Positions 8,649 through 17,146 of a stretch of 64,000 bases of DNA are shown here, piece by piece. Below the pieces are notes generated by a model. That model saw only the letters and a list, made by a program, of their open reading frames with translations. It had not been told where the DNA came from and searched no databases. The DNA is taken from positions 170,092 through 234,091 of the forward strand of contig JACPYP010000029.1 in NCBI GenBank assembly GCA_016195985.1, read 5' to 3'. Source of the DNA: Acidobacteriota bacterium (GTDB taxonomy: Bacteria; Acidobacteriota; Holophagae; Holophagales; Holophagaceae). The position numbers were made by a program, and so were the translations under genes. Each line of letters begins with the position of its first letter. The first letter of the stretch is position 1.

Positions 8649-9242
8649 ATGGGCATATTGCTGCGTAAATTGGAGGGGGGAGATTTGCGATCCAAGGGGA
8701 GGGCCGATGAGGTCGCCCGGGAAGTTGTTTCCGATCCTTCCCTCCTCGATCAGCTTCTGCCGGGACTCGACTCGGAATCCCCTGTTGTCCGCATGCGTGC
8801 CTTTGATGCGCTCGAAAAAGTGAGCCGAGCCCTGCCTCAGGCACTGCAGCCCGAGGGCGCTCTGCTGCTGCGGCTGTTGGGCGAATCTCAGCCCAAGGAG
8901 GTGCTCTGGCATCTCCTCCAGATGATTCCAAGGGTCCATTGGGGGCGCGAGCAGTTGCCGGCGGTCCTCAATGCCGTGGACCGGGCGCTTTCTGAACCCA
9001 GCAGCATTGTTCGAACCTGTGCCTTGCAGGCCCGGGTCGACTTGATTCCTCAGTCGCCCGAGCAGAAACCCCAGGTCATTCAATGTGTCCAGAAACAACT
9101 CAGGTCTGGCACGCCGGCCATGCGCTCCCGGGCCCGGAAACTGCTGATCGCCTTGAAGGAGCCGCCGTCAACATCAATTCCACCCGGGATCCTGCCTTCC
9201 GGTTCCCCCTTTCCCTTCGCTCGCCGGTCAGGTTCGGGATAG
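8649..9242 (+). CDS. HEAT-repeat-like protein
   Basis: A 197-residue all-helical protein with paired helices of HEAT character, such as LLPGLDSESPVVRMRAFDALEKVS and ALSEPSSIVRTCALQARVDLI. Such repeats make a curved protein-binding scaffold. The ATG at 8649 (MGILLRKLEGGDLR) is preferred; the 29 codons upstream in the ORF track are Pro/Arg-rich and unconvincing. The last 25 residues are low complexity. Partner unknown. Confidence 0.6.
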   Translation: MGILLRKLEGGDLRSKGRADEVAREVVSDPSLLDQLLPGLDSESPVVRMRAFDALEKVSRALPQALQPEGALLLRLLGESQPKEVLWHLLQMIPRVHWGREQLPAVLNAVDRALSEPSSIVRTCALQARVDLIPQSPEQKPQVIQCVQKQLRSGTPAMRSRARKLLIALKEPPSTSIPPGILPSGSPFPFARRSGSG

Positions 9243-9298
9243 CCTCGTGTCTTGGGTGCTATCGCGTTCGATGGTGTTTCGTGTTCCACGGGGTTTCG

Positions 9299-10021
9299 AT
9301 GAGCGCTTCCGGAAATCGGCAGCTCCAGCCGTCCGCATCCAAAGGTATGGAAGCATTTTCAGATCCTGCTGCCGTGGCCCGCTATGCCGAAGGTCCCCCG
9401 AGACTGGTCCCAGGGTTTGCGGATCTCCAGCGAATGGCGTTGCTGCTGCTGGCGGAATCGGCCGGAGAGTCTTCTCGAATCCTGGTTCTAGGTTCTGGTG
9501 GCGGGTTGGAACTCAAGGTGTTCGCAGAAGCGAAACCCCACTGGACCTTTGTTGGCATTGATCCCTCGGCAGAAATGAATCGCCTGGCTCTTGCGACGCT
9601 CGGCCCCCTTGCTTCGCGGATTGAACTGCGTGATGGCTATATCGATGCCGCGCCTGAAGGCCCATACGACGGCGCAACCTGTTTGTTGACCATGCACTTC
9701 ATGCCGCGCGAAGAGCGGAGGAAAACCTTGTCGGAAATCCATCGCCGGCTAAAACCTGGGGCCCCGCTTGTGGTGGCTCACCACAGCATTCCAGCCGGTT
9801 TACATGAACGGGATCGGTGGTTGTCCCGTTATGCAGCCTTTGCGGCCTCATCTGGAATTGATCCAGACAAGGCCGCTGCTGGCAGCGCCGCGATCGGCTC
9901 GAAACTGCCGATCCTTTCTCCCGAAGAAGACGTCGAGCTCTTAGGCGAGTCCGGCTTTGATGGTATTTCCCTTTTCTATGCAGGGCTTACCTTTCGTGGG
10001 TGGGTGGCTTATCGAAGGTGA
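9299..10021 (+). CDS. Class I SAM-dependent methyltransferase
   Basis: A 240-residue methyltransferase. Motif I is ILVLGSGGGLELKVFAE near residue 62, motif II FVGIDPSAEM, a GATCLLTMHFMPREERRKTL motif IV/V region and RLKPGAPLVVAHHS. The family typically acts on small molecules; the substrate is not visible. The start at 9299 is preferred because the 72 upstream codons in the ORF track overlap the HEAT gene in another frame. It is the second stand-alone methyltransferase of the accessory run and not closely similar to the first. Confidence 0.8.
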   Translation: MSASGNRQLQPSASKGMEAFSDPAAVARYAEGPPRLVPGFADLQRMALLLLAESAGESSRILVLGSGGGLELKVFAEAKPHWTFVGIDPSAEMNRLALATLGPLASRIELRDGYIDAAPEGPYDGATCLLTMHFMPREERRKTLSEIHRRLKPGAPLVVAHHSIPAGLHERDRWLSRYAAFAASSGIDPDKAAAGSAAIGSKLPILSPEEDVELLGESGFDGISLFYAGLTFRGWVAYRR

Positions 10022-10085
10022 TGTTCAGGACTATGATTAGGCCCTGACCCCTCATTCCCTTTGAACCCGATCAAAGGCCCGCGTC

Positions 10086-10328
10086 ATGTTTCAGCCCAGC
10101 CTTTCCGAATCCGCGCTCATTCTCTTGCTTGTCATCGGCGTTCCAGTGGTCTTCGCTTGGCTTGGACTGCTCATTCAGTGCGCCAATGCGCCCTTCAAAT
10201 CTGATGGCGACAAAATAGCGTGGGTTCTGATTCTGCTGTTTCTTGGTCCGATTGGTGCCGTCATATACCTCATCGGTGGGAGGGCCCGGCAGATCCGCCC
10301 GGCCGATTCCGAGAAATGGATTGTTTGA
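10086..10328 (+). CDS. Small membrane protein with PLDc_N-like domain
   Basis: An 80-residue protein with two transmembrane helices: ALILLLVIGVPVVFAWLGLL and IAWVLILLFLGPIGAVIYLI. The second, with FLGPIGAVIYLI followed by basic residues, is the signature of the N-terminal membrane domain seen in cardiolipin synthases (PLDc_N), here standing alone. Role unknown. Confidence 0.7.
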   Translation: MFQPSLSESALILLLVIGVPVVFAWLGLLIQCANAPFKSDGDKIAWVLILLFLGPIGAVIYLIGGRARQIRPADSEKWIV

Positions 10329-10366
10329 GTGATTCAATCCTCTCCCCGGATGGGATCTTTCTTTAG

Positions 10367-10786
10367 GTGGCCCGCATGCCTGTGACCATCAAAGCCCCGA
10401 ACCCTTCTGAACTCAAGGACCATTTGGGTGCAGCCTTATCCATATGGAACCAAATCGTTAAGATGGTTGAGGCCACCCATGGGCCTCTCGTTGAAACGTG
10501 GAAGCCTTCAAAAACAGAATTTGGCCGAATGTGTCTGCTTCAGCATAAGAAGAAAACCCTGGTTTATCTCACGCCGGGCCGAGGACAGGTGTGGGTTGCG
10601 ATCATCCTTGGGGAGCGCGCCTTTCAACTCGCCATGGCCTCCTCTTCGCTCCGGGACGAGATCAAGATACGGCTTCGTGAAGCGAAGCCTTATGCGGAGG
10701 GCCGTGGAATTCGTTTCTCCGTCGAGAGGCAGGATGATCTGGCCTCGATTGCTGAACTGCTTGAAGTTAAAACCGCCCGGACATGA
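10367..10786 (+). CDS. DUF3788 family protein
   Basis: A 139-residue soluble protein with the DUF3788 pattern: an N-terminal IWNQIVKMVEATHGPLVETWKPS, LVYLTPGRGQVWVAIILGERA and a C-terminal EAKPYAEGRGIRFSVERQDDL. Function unknown; the fold is probably a small DUF1801-like domain. The start is GTG at 10367 or, equally possible, ATG at 10376. Confidence 0.75.
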   Translation: MARMPVTIKAPNPSELKDHLGAALSIWNQIVKMVEATHGPLVETWKPSKTEFGRMCLLQHKKKTLVYLTPGRGQVWVAIILGERAFQLAMASSSLRDEIKIRLREAKPYAEGRGIRFSVERQDDLASIAELLEVKTART

Positions 10787-11094
10787 ACGGGCCCGACACT
10801 TTGCTCAATCCGAATCCTGTCTGTATGGTCTTCCATTCTCTGCGCTTATGACTTTATGGCCTGCGCTTCACCCAGAAATAGCGAAAACGTCGTCATCATC
10901 CTGGTAATCTGAGTCCAAGCCCATAATTCAAGCCTTCGATTTTCTGGTTCCACTGCTCTTTCCGGGTTTTAAAGCCTTGGTTTTGCAGGTTGGATCGTTC
11001 TTAGCTGGTTTTCCATCCTGCCTGTCCATTCGCGCAAGTTGGCCCGCTGCATGTATTGGGCCCGTTTAGCGCCTTCTCGTCGGTGGGTTGTCTC
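10787..11094. other. 308-base intergenic region, no gene seen
   Basis: Between DUF3788 and the GNAT gene. All frames are short. It is AT-richer than the window average. No convincing promoter, hairpin or RNA gene could be read; a GGGCCC motif occurs near each end. Confidence 0.5.
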
Positions 11095-11562
11095 ATGTTT
11101 ATCATCACTCAAGCAAACCGGGATGATGCCGCTAGCATCCTAGCCCTTCAAAAGCGTGCTTATGAGTCAGAGGCCCGCCTGTACAACGACGGGAATATCC
11201 CACCGTTGCTCCAAGGGCTGGATTCTCTTATCGACGAAATCAATAAAACAACAGTACTTAAGAGCACGGATAGGGGGCAGATCGTCGGTTCTGTCCGCTC
11301 ATATATGAACGACTGCGTTTGCATGATCGGCCGACTCATCGTTGAGCCTGAATATCGAAAACGCGGCATCGGAACGGCCCTGCTTCAGGCCATTGAAAAG
11401 GCTAGCCCCCAGGCCGCCCAGTTTGATCTCTTCACCGGGAGTCGGAGTCAGGACAACATCCGTCTTTATCTGCGCCATGGTTATGAAATCACGCACACGA
11501 AGCAACTCTCCGACAAGCTGACCCTCGTATACATGACAAAGCGTGTCATGCCCATCACCTGA
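11095..11562 (+). CDS. GNAT family N-acetyltransferase
   Basis: A 155-residue GNAT-fold protein. It begins FIITQANRDDAASILALQKRAY and carries the acetyl-CoA binding motif A as LIVEPEYRKRGIGTALLQAIE (Q/R-x-x-G-x-G/A as RKRGIG) near residue 90. A LFTGSRSQDNIRLYLRHGYE motif B is typical of the superfamily. Substrate unknown. The ATG at 11095 is preferred to the ORF-track start at 11056. GC and codon use are lower than in the housekeeping genes of this window, suggesting acquisition. Confidence 0.85.
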   Translation: MFIITQANRDDAASILALQKRAYESEARLYNDGNIPPLLQGLDSLIDEINKTTVLKSTDRGQIVGSVRSYMNDCVCMIGRLIVEPEYRKRGIGTALLQAIEKASPQAAQFDLFTGSRSQDNIRLYLRHGYEITHTKQLSDKLTLVYMTKRVMPIT

Positions 11563-11654
11563 CCTTCCGCATTACTCGACTCCCGCCGTCATTCACAGGG
11601 TTTTGAATGCCGCATTCCCGTTGGGTGAAAGAACTCGGGTTTCTGCTTTTATGG

Positions 11655-11707
11655 ATCCAACCAACTCCGGCCTCCAGGGTCAGGATTGTGGGGTTGGCGT
11701 GTTGGGT
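11655..11707 (+). repeat. attC-like imperfect inverted repeat (tentative)
   Basis: The outer pair is ATCCAAC and GTTGGGT, matching the RYYYAAC / GTTRRRY integron core patterns. The inner pair is CAACTCC and GGGGTTG, complementary at six of seven positions. Span is 53 bases. The spacer layout is not canonical and no integrase is in the window, so this is only a candidate. A second isolated GTTGGGT lies at 11620. Confidence 0.25.
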
Positions 11708-11838
11708 TCAAAAAACGAGAGGGGCTTAAAGCCATTGCTCAAAACACACACTGCATTCCCGCCGCCGCGGCGCTGGCTGGGATGGTTCACTTCATCCACC
11801 AAACGCCAACCCCTGCACGGATGAGTTCGGAGGGTCCC

Positions 11839-12216
11839 ATGCTGATCAAAGCCGTTCACCCTGTCCTCATGGCACAGGATGTCTCTTCTTCCCTGGCCTA
11901 TTTCACGCGCCTCGGCTTCAAACCCCTGTTCGTGGATTCGCAGGATTCGCCCCGATACGCGGCCATCGTTCGGGAGGGCTGCGAGCTTCATCTTCAGTGG
12001 CAGGACAGCTCGCAATGGGAGGGCGACCGGGACCGGCCCACCTACCGGTTTCTGGTGACCGATGTGGATGCCCTGTTCCGCGAATTCCAGAATGCCGGGG
12101 TTCTTCCTGGCCCCACTGGGCCCTTGGCCTGCCCCGTAAATACCTCCTGGGGCACCCGGGAGTTTCATCTCAGGGACCCCTCGGACAATGGCTTGCAGTT
12201 CTATTCGCCTTGCTAG
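11839..12216 (+). CDS. VOC family protein (glyoxalase/bleomycin-resistance type)
   Basis: A 125-residue VOC protein: AVHPVLMAQDVSSSLAYFTRLGFKPLFVD is the first beta-alpha-beta unit, and TYRFLVTDVDALFREFQNAGV and REFHLRDPSDNGLQFYSP the second, with the terminal glutamate position replaced by Q in NGLQF. The start is ATG at 11839 behind GGAGGG; the ORF-track extension upstream has no family similarity. Substrate unknown; it could bind or detoxify a small electrophile or drug. Confidence 0.82.
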   Translation: MLIKAVHPVLMAQDVSSSLAYFTRLGFKPLFVDSQDSPRYAAIVREGCELHLQWQDSSQWEGDRDRPTYRFLVTDVDALFREFQNAGVLPGPTGPLACPVNTSWGTREFHLRDPSDNGLQFYSPC

Positions 12217-12293
12217 CGGCCGCATCCGGCGCGGCGGCGGGCTATGGCGCTTGGCTTCAATCACCACTTGTTTCAATCGATACGGAGGTGCCA

Positions 12294-13349
12294 ATGAAAT
12301 GGCGTCCATGGATGAAGGTCACCATCGCAGTGTTCGCCTCGATCCTGGTGCTGATACTCGCGAATGCCATCATGGAGTCGCACAAAGAGAGAATTCGTCA
12401 AGCCCAAGAGCGCGTGAATGGAGGTAGTAACAATACTTTCGGCCCTCGAGAGCTATTCATGGCGGCGGGTCCGTTCTCGGGCTTGATGGAGTCCATCAGG
12501 CCTGGTTTCGCTGTCCGGGGAAAAATGAAAACGGTGGGCCTGGACCTTGTGGAGGCGTCGGATAAAACGAGCACTTCGGCTCCGCCTCCAGGGATGGGCC
12601 CACTCAAGCTCATTCGAACTGGTCAAATGTCCATCGAGGTTCCTGAATTCGAAAGAGCAGCCAAGGACCTTGCCAAACTGGTGGAGGGCCTCGGCGGATA
12701 CGTCGCGGATACACAGGTTCGCCGGAACCCTTCAGGATCCCGGTCAGGCTCGATTTCTCTGCGCGTCCCCGCAGCATCTTATGAATCCGCCGGCTCAGGG
12801 ATTCGAACGCTCGGCAAGGTCATGTCCGAGAGCTCCAATGTTCAGGATGTCACCAAAGCCTATTCGGACCTTGAGACGCGCCTTCGGGTTAAGCGCGAGG
12901 CATTGAATCGCATTCGGGAACTTTTGCGGGCGAAGGCCGGCAACCTGAAGGAGGTATTGGAGGCCGAGAGGGAGCTCTCGAGGATCACTGAAGAGATTGA
13001 ACAGGCTGAGGGCGAGCGCCGGTTCTTCGACCATCAGATTTCGCTTTCAACCATCCTGGTTGAGATCGCCGAACCCGAGCCCATTTCCCTGGCCCGTCCA
13101 AGCTCCTGGTGGGCTCTTTCTGAATCGCTCCGGGACTCGGCGGCCATGGTGGCCGGGTCCCTTGCGTTCATGCTTCGCCTTGTGTTTGTTTTGCTCCCCT
13201 GGGCGGTTGCAGGATGGTGCGTGATGGCCGGGATTCGTTGGGCCCGCAGAAAACGGGCCCGCCGCAATGAGTCCCAAGAATCGACGGTCCCGACCCCCGA
13301 ATTGGCGCGCGGGCCGGAGCATGATGCGGATTTGGATCTAAAAAGATAA
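12294..13349 (+). CDS. DUF4349 domain-containing membrane protein
   Basis: A 351-residue protein. It has an N-terminal transmembrane helix (VTIAVFASILVLILANAI) and a periplasmic DUF4349 domain (IRTGQMSIEVPEFERAAKDLAKLVEGLGGYV, then VTKAYSDLETRLRVKREALNRI). A coiled coil (LLRAKAGNLKEVLEAERELSRITEEIEQAEGE), a second membrane helix near residue 300 and a basic cytoplasmic tail follow. DUF4349 proteins are of unknown function; some are called putative lipoproteins. The ATG at 12294 follows GGAGGTG. The ORF-track start lies within the upstream gene. Confidence 0.82.
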   Translation: MKWRPWMKVTIAVFASILVLILANAIMESHKERIRQAQERVNGGSNNTFGPRELFMAAGPFSGLMESIRPGFAVRGKMKTVGLDLVEASDKTSTSAPPPGMGPLKLIRTGQMSIEVPEFERAAKDLAKLVEGLGGYVADTQVRRNPSGSRSGSISLRVPAASYESAGSGIRTLGKVMSESSNVQDVTKAYSDLETRLRVKREALNRIRELLRAKAGNLKEVLEAERELSRITEEIEQAEGERRFFDHQISLSTILVEIAEPEPISLARPSSWWALSESLRDSAAMVAGSLAFMLRLVFVLLPWAVAGWCVMAGIRWARRKRARRNESQESTVPTPELARGPEHDADLDLKR

Positions 13350-13433
13350 GGAACACCACCAAGACACCAAGAAAACCAAAGCCACTGTTTATGTGGGTTT
13401 TGGTGTTTTGGTGTTTTGGTGGTGAAGGTCCTT
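13348..13433. repeat. Imperfect inverted repeat between convergent genes
   Basis: The left arm AAGGAACACCACCAAGACACC (first bases of about 33) pairs with a right arm ending TTTTGGTGGTGAAGGTCCTT, with a loop near 13381-13395. It lies immediately after the DUF4349 stop and before the convergent DUF1501 gene, so it could act as a bidirectional terminator. The CACCAAGACACCAAG wording is of a kind that recurs in intergenic palindromes of several bacteria. Confidence 0.55.
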
Positions 13434-13500
13434 TTCCTATTGGATAGAACGCGACTTGGTACGGCTCTCTTCTGGCGTCGGCACTTGGGCCAAGCGATCG

Positions 13501-14844
13501 CTAGAGGAATTCCAAACGGGGATAGGCCGAGCCCAGCATCGTGTTGGTGGTGGTGGCGGCCTGGCCGAGCCAGCGCTCCAGCACGGTGGCGTAGAGGCTG
13601 CGGAAGTCGGTGGTGAACTTCATGTTTCCGTTGGTGTCCAGGTTGCTGAGATCGGGATAGCCCCCATAGAGGCCGCCCTTCACAGATTTGCCGATGCAGA
13701 AGGAGAGGCCCGCGGTGCCGTGATCAGTGCCACCATTGTTCTCCTGAACGCGGCGGCCGAATTCGCTGTAGCCCAGGATCATCACCCGGTCCTGGACTGT
13801 TCCAGAGCCGGAGGGGATGGCGGCGAGATCGTCCCAGAAGGCCTTGATGGAGCCCCCCAGGGTCCGCTGGAGGTTCGGATGGTCTTCGGCCTGGTTGCTG
13901 TGGGTGTCCCAGCCGCCGAGCCGTGAGAAGAAGATCTGGGTGGGCAGGCCCGCGGCGATCATCTGCGCAATGAGCTTGAACTGGTTGCTCAGGCTGCTCG
14001 TGAGGTTGGAGCCGTTGATCCGTTTGATGGGATAGGTGGCATCGCCCGGATAGGCCACGGTGGGGGTTCGGGCCAGGAGGGAGCCGCCGCTGCCGAAGGC
14101 GGCATGGTTCTGGGCATCGAAGAACATCTTTCCGGCCTGGGCGGCGGCCTGGTAGGCCAGGTCGGCGCTGGCGGCGTTCAGGGAGGTGGCCCACCCGGTC
14201 TCAAGCGTGGCCGCGTCGGCCACGGCATTGCCGCTCAGCAGGTACGAGGGGAAAACATAGCCGCCTGCGCTGGGGATGGAGATGAAACTCCGGTTGCCGC
14301 CCTTGAGCATGACCGGCAGGTCGGCGGTCACGGTGAGGCCGCGCAGCACATCCCCGCTGGGGCTGAAGGCCGTGTCGGCGAACCGGCCCAGCCAGCCCGT
14401 TCCCGCCGGCACGGCGGCACCCTGTCCCCAGAGATCGATGGAGGTGAAGTGGGACAGGTTGGGATTGGGCATGCCGATGCCCGTGATCCAGGCCACGCGC
14501 CCCTTGGCGTGCAGGTCATCCATGCCGGTCAGGTCCCTGTTGAGGGCTGCGCCGCTGCCCAGGTCTGTCAGCAGGGTGGGATCGGTGATGCCCAGGGTGG
14601 CCCGCTTGGCCTGGTAGGCGGCGAGGTTGGCGCCGGCGTTGGGCGGCATCACGTTCAACCAATCGTAACCGCCGTCGATGTTGACGATGACGAGGATGGG
14701 CGAGGCGGGCACCGGCGTGGGAGGAACCGGCGGGGGCGCGGGGACCGCCTGGGTGGAGCGGCTGCTGCCGCCGCAGGCGGTCAGGCCCGCCAGGGCCGCG
14801 CCGGTGGTGCCGAGCGTCTGGATGAATTCGCGTCGCGTGGCCAT
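13501..14844 (-). CDS. DUF1501 domain-containing secreted protein (Tat signal, lipobox)
   Basis: A 447-residue protein. It starts with a Tat-type signal (ATRREFIQTLGTTGAALAGL) that also contains a lipobox-like LTAC. The mature part has the DUF1501 (sulfatase-like fold) pattern: LVIVNIDGGYDWLNVMPPN, GMDDLHAKGRVAWITGIG, LGGWDTHSNQAEDHPNLQ and MILGYSEFGRRVQENNGGTDHGTAG. The conserved GGWDTH and TDHG blocks probably bind metal. Function is unproven; it is almost always paired with DUF1800. The start is the ATG at 14844, not the ORF-track 14883, which would overlap the upstream gene. Confidence 0.9.
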   Translation of the reverse strand: MATRREFIQTLGTTGAALAGLTACGGSSRSTQAVPAPPPVPPTPVPASPILVIVNIDGGYDWLNVMPPNAGANLAAYQAKRATLGITDPTLLTDLGSGAALNRDLTGMDDLHAKGRVAWITGIGMPNPNLSHFTSIDLWGQGAAVPAGTGWLGRFADTAFSPSGDVLRGLTVTADLPVMLKGGNRSFISIPSAGGYVFPSYLLSGNAVADAATLETGWATSLNAASADLAYQAAAQAGKMFFDAQNHAAFGSGGSLLARTPTVAYPGDATYPIKRINGSNLTSSLSNQFKLIAQMIAAGLPTQIFFSRLGGWDTHSNQAEDHPNLQRTLGGSIKAFWDDLAAIPSGSGTVQDRVMILGYSEFGRRVQENNGGTDHGTAGLSFCIGKSVKGGLYGGYPDLSNLDTNGNMKFTTDFRSLYATVLERWLGQAATTTNTMLGSAYPRLEFL

Positions 14845-14855
14845 GTCGCCTCCGG

Positions 14856-16514
14856 TCAGTAGAGCTGGCCCGAGGGCGAGCAAAGAATGAGGAAGGCCAG
14901 CTCCCGGGCCTTGGCCTGCGAGGCGGTATCCCAGGTGAAAGACGATGGCCAGAGGGCCGTGAGCCAGGCGCTGGACACGGAGGAGGGAATGGGTGCGGGC
15001 TGGAGCAGAGCCACCAGCCGGTCGTAGACGGCCTGGGCGCTGGCGGGGGCCGCGGGGAACCAGTCCGTGGTGGGGAAGGTGGGGAACAGGGTGTAGGTGG
15101 TGGAATTGGAGGAGCGTGTTTCGTTCAGCGCCACGGCGGCGGCGGCCTTGGTGCGGTACCGCAGGGTGTTGCTGTTCAGCCAGACGGTGTGTTCTTTCCA
15201 GCCGTTGGGACCGTTGGGATCCAGCAGCCGCATGCCCATCTGATCGAAGGTGTTCGCATTGTTCGTGACCAGCCGCCAGGCGGGAAAGCCCTTCGGGGTT
15301 AGGGCGCTGGCGGCGGCGAGGCTGGGGCAGAGCATCTTCGCGGCGCGCACCAGCCAGGACACGGGGCCCTCCGCCAGCGCGAAGCGGTTGGCCGGGTCGA
15401 AGAAATACTGCGACTTCAGGAGGGTCTTCATGACCGCGCGCAGGTCGAAATTGGAAGCTTGGATCATGGCCGCCACGTCGTTCAGATCCTGGACGCTGAA
15501 GCCGGTGGTGACGAAGTGCGTGAGCAGGCGCTTGGCCAGGAACTGTGCGCAGTTGGAAGCGCGGAGCGTGAGGATGCTGCGCAGGGCGTTCTCGCCCTTC
15601 GCCCAGCCGTTGGCGGTGGTGGTGATGTCGAAACTCTGGCCGAAGAGGCTGATGGAGCCCGTGCCGTGCTGATTGGGGCTGTTGGTGCGGGCGCCCCCGT
15701 AGTAGGCGCGGGTGTCCGGAGCCAGGGCGCTGCCGTCATAGACCTTGAAATGGCCGTCGGCGGCGGTCTTCTGGCTCGGGCTGGCGGGGTTCGTGATGTA
15801 GTCGGCCTCGGCGATGGTGAAACTCCAGCCGCTGAGGGCCCGGGCCAGCTGCGTGATGTCCGCCTGGTTGTAGCCGTTGTCGGCCCCCAGGCTGTAGAGC
15901 TCCATCACCTCCCGGGCGTAGTTTTCGTTGGGAATGTTGTTGCCCGAGGCGTTGTTGAGCACGGAGTCCAGCCAGATGGCCATGGCGGGGTCCTTGCTGA
16001 CGGCCACCAGCAGATCGTCGAACTTGGCCAGGCCCAGGCCGCGGAAGAGGTCGATCTGCTTGAGGGAGAGCGAAGCGTTGTTGACTTTGTGGTGTCCCGT
16101 GGCGAAGAGGTTGTGCCAGAAGAGGGCCAGCCTTTCCTGGAAGGCGTAGGGACTGTGCTGCATGCGCCAGGCCCAATACGCTTGGGCTGTGTTCAGGTTG
16201 TTGCGCCAGGCGTTGGCCCCTCCCACCAGGAAGGGGTGGGGGCCGGGCACCGCCGGCACGTCCACGCTTCCCGTGTCGCTGGTGCTGGCCGTGACCAGGG
16301 GCTCGGTCACCACGTCCGCCGTGGACAGGGCCGAATTGAAAGCTGTGAGGTCGTACCCGGGGCCGCTGCCGTCGATCCAGGCGTCGATGGCGGTTCCAGG
16401 GGCCTGCGCCTGCAGGGCGGCCGCGTCCGCAGGGTTGAGGCCGAAGCCGGCCCGGCGGGCGAAGTGCTGGACATCGGCGAGGGTCCAACTGGTGATGGCA
16501 GTCAGAGTGGCCAT
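14856..16514 (-). CDS. DUF1800 domain-containing protein
   Basis: A 552-residue protein of the DUF1800 family. It begins AITSWTLADVQHFARRAGFGLNPAD and contains FQERLALFWHNLFATGHHKVN, the strongly conserved NENYAREVMELYSLGADNGYNQADI and the RALSGWSF block, then a C-terminal GPNGWKEHTVWLNSNTL. No signal peptide is evident from this ATG. Function unknown. It lies 11 bases upstream of DUF1501 and 9 bases downstream of the lipoprotein gene in one operon. Confidence 0.9.
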   Translation of the reverse strand: MATLTAITSWTLADVQHFARRAGFGLNPADAAALQAQAPGTAIDAWIDGSGPGYDLTAFNSALSTADVVTEPLVTASTSDTGSVDVPAVPGPHPFLVGGANAWRNNLNTAQAYWAWRMQHSPYAFQERLALFWHNLFATGHHKVNNASLSLKQIDLFRGLGLAKFDDLLVAVSKDPAMAIWLDSVLNNASGNNIPNENYAREVMELYSLGADNGYNQADITQLARALSGWSFTIAEADYITNPASPSQKTAADGHFKVYDGSALAPDTRAYYGGARTNSPNQHGTGSISLFGQSFDITTTANGWAKGENALRSILTLRASNCAQFLAKRLLTHFVTTGFSVQDLNDVAAMIQASNFDLRAVMKTLLKSQYFFDPANRFALAEGPVSWLVRAAKMLCPSLAAASALTPKGFPAWRLVTNNANTFDQMGMRLLDPNGPNGWKEHTVWLNSNTLRYRTKAAAAVALNETRSSNSTTYTLFPTFPTTDWFPAAPASAQAVYDRLVALLQPAPIPSSVSSAWLTALWPSSFTWDTASQAKARELAFLILCSPSGQLY

Positions 16515-16523
16515 GGAGGGCTC

Positions 16524-17000
16524 CTAGTTGTTGGGGGCCCCGGCACTGATCCAAGCCGAGAGCGTGTCGATGGTGGGCTGGCAGAGATTGGGGGCAGCGT
16601 AAGGCATGCGCGCGCCATAGCCCAGGCCGCCGGGTTGATCCTTGGTGACTTTTTCGATGATCCAGGAATGGGCGGGGTCTCCCGGCTTGACCAGCACCCA
16701 GCCTGAAGGCGCGTTGGCCGGGGTGGCGTTCACGAGGGCGGCGTGGAGCTGGGCTGGCGTGCCCGAGTAGCTGACATGCCCGGTGGGGGAAGCCCCGCCG
16801 TGGCAGGTGGTCGTGGCGGACCCGCAACTGCTTTGGATGGCCGGGACCAGGTCGGTGGCGAAGGAGGGACTGGCCTTGGCCACCGTGATGGGACAGGTGG
16901 TCGCCGGAGGCGTGGGCTGGGACGACGCGGCGCCGCTTCCGCCGCCACTGCAGGAGACAGCCAGGGCGACGGCGCACAGGGCGGGGAACATGGGACGCAT
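16524..17000 (-). CDS. Putative lipoprotein, cytochrome-c-like domain without a heme motif
   Basis: A 158-residue protein with a lipoprotein signal ending AVSC-SGGGSG. The domain reads SFATDLVPAIQSSCGSATTTCHGG, then PGDPAHSWIIEKV...ARMPYAAPNLCQPTIDTLSAWISAGAPN. This is the layout of planctomycete-type cytochrome-c-like domains (a CHG near the start, RMP in the middle, I-x-WI-x-GA at the end), but the first heme cysteine of CxxCH is missing: CGSATTTCH has the wrong spacing. Covalent heme binding is therefore doubtful. The start used is MRPMFPALC (17000), behind CCGGAG. First gene of the DUF1800/DUF1501 operon. Confidence 0.65.
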   Translation of the reverse strand: MRPMFPALCAVALAVSCSGGGSGAASSQPTPPATTCPITVAKASPSFATDLVPAIQSSCGSATTTCHGGASPTGHVSYSGTPAQLHAALVNATPANAPSGWVLVKPGDPAHSWIIEKVTKDQPGGLGYGARMPYAAPNLCQPTIDTLSAWISAGAPNN

Positions 17001-17146
17001 GGGACTCCGGTGGGTGGCATTTAGCATGGATGAATGAATCAATGGGTCAAGCTCAAGTCTGTTAGATCTTTAGATGTAGTCATGAGACACGAACAGGCGC
17101 CACGGGGTTTATCCCGGCTTGGGTTATTCTCAATCTGGAGGTTGCC

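Noticed and set aside
12797-12812. GGGATTCGAACGCTCG resembling a tRNA T-arm on the minus strand
   Set aside because: It lies inside the DUF4349 coding frame, and no acceptor, D or anticodon arm can be drawn around it.
15459-16706. 415-residue + strand ORF opposite DUF1800
   Set aside because: Antisense shadow; the DUF1800 reading is well conserved in motif order while this one has repetitive Gly/Val/Glu content and no family.
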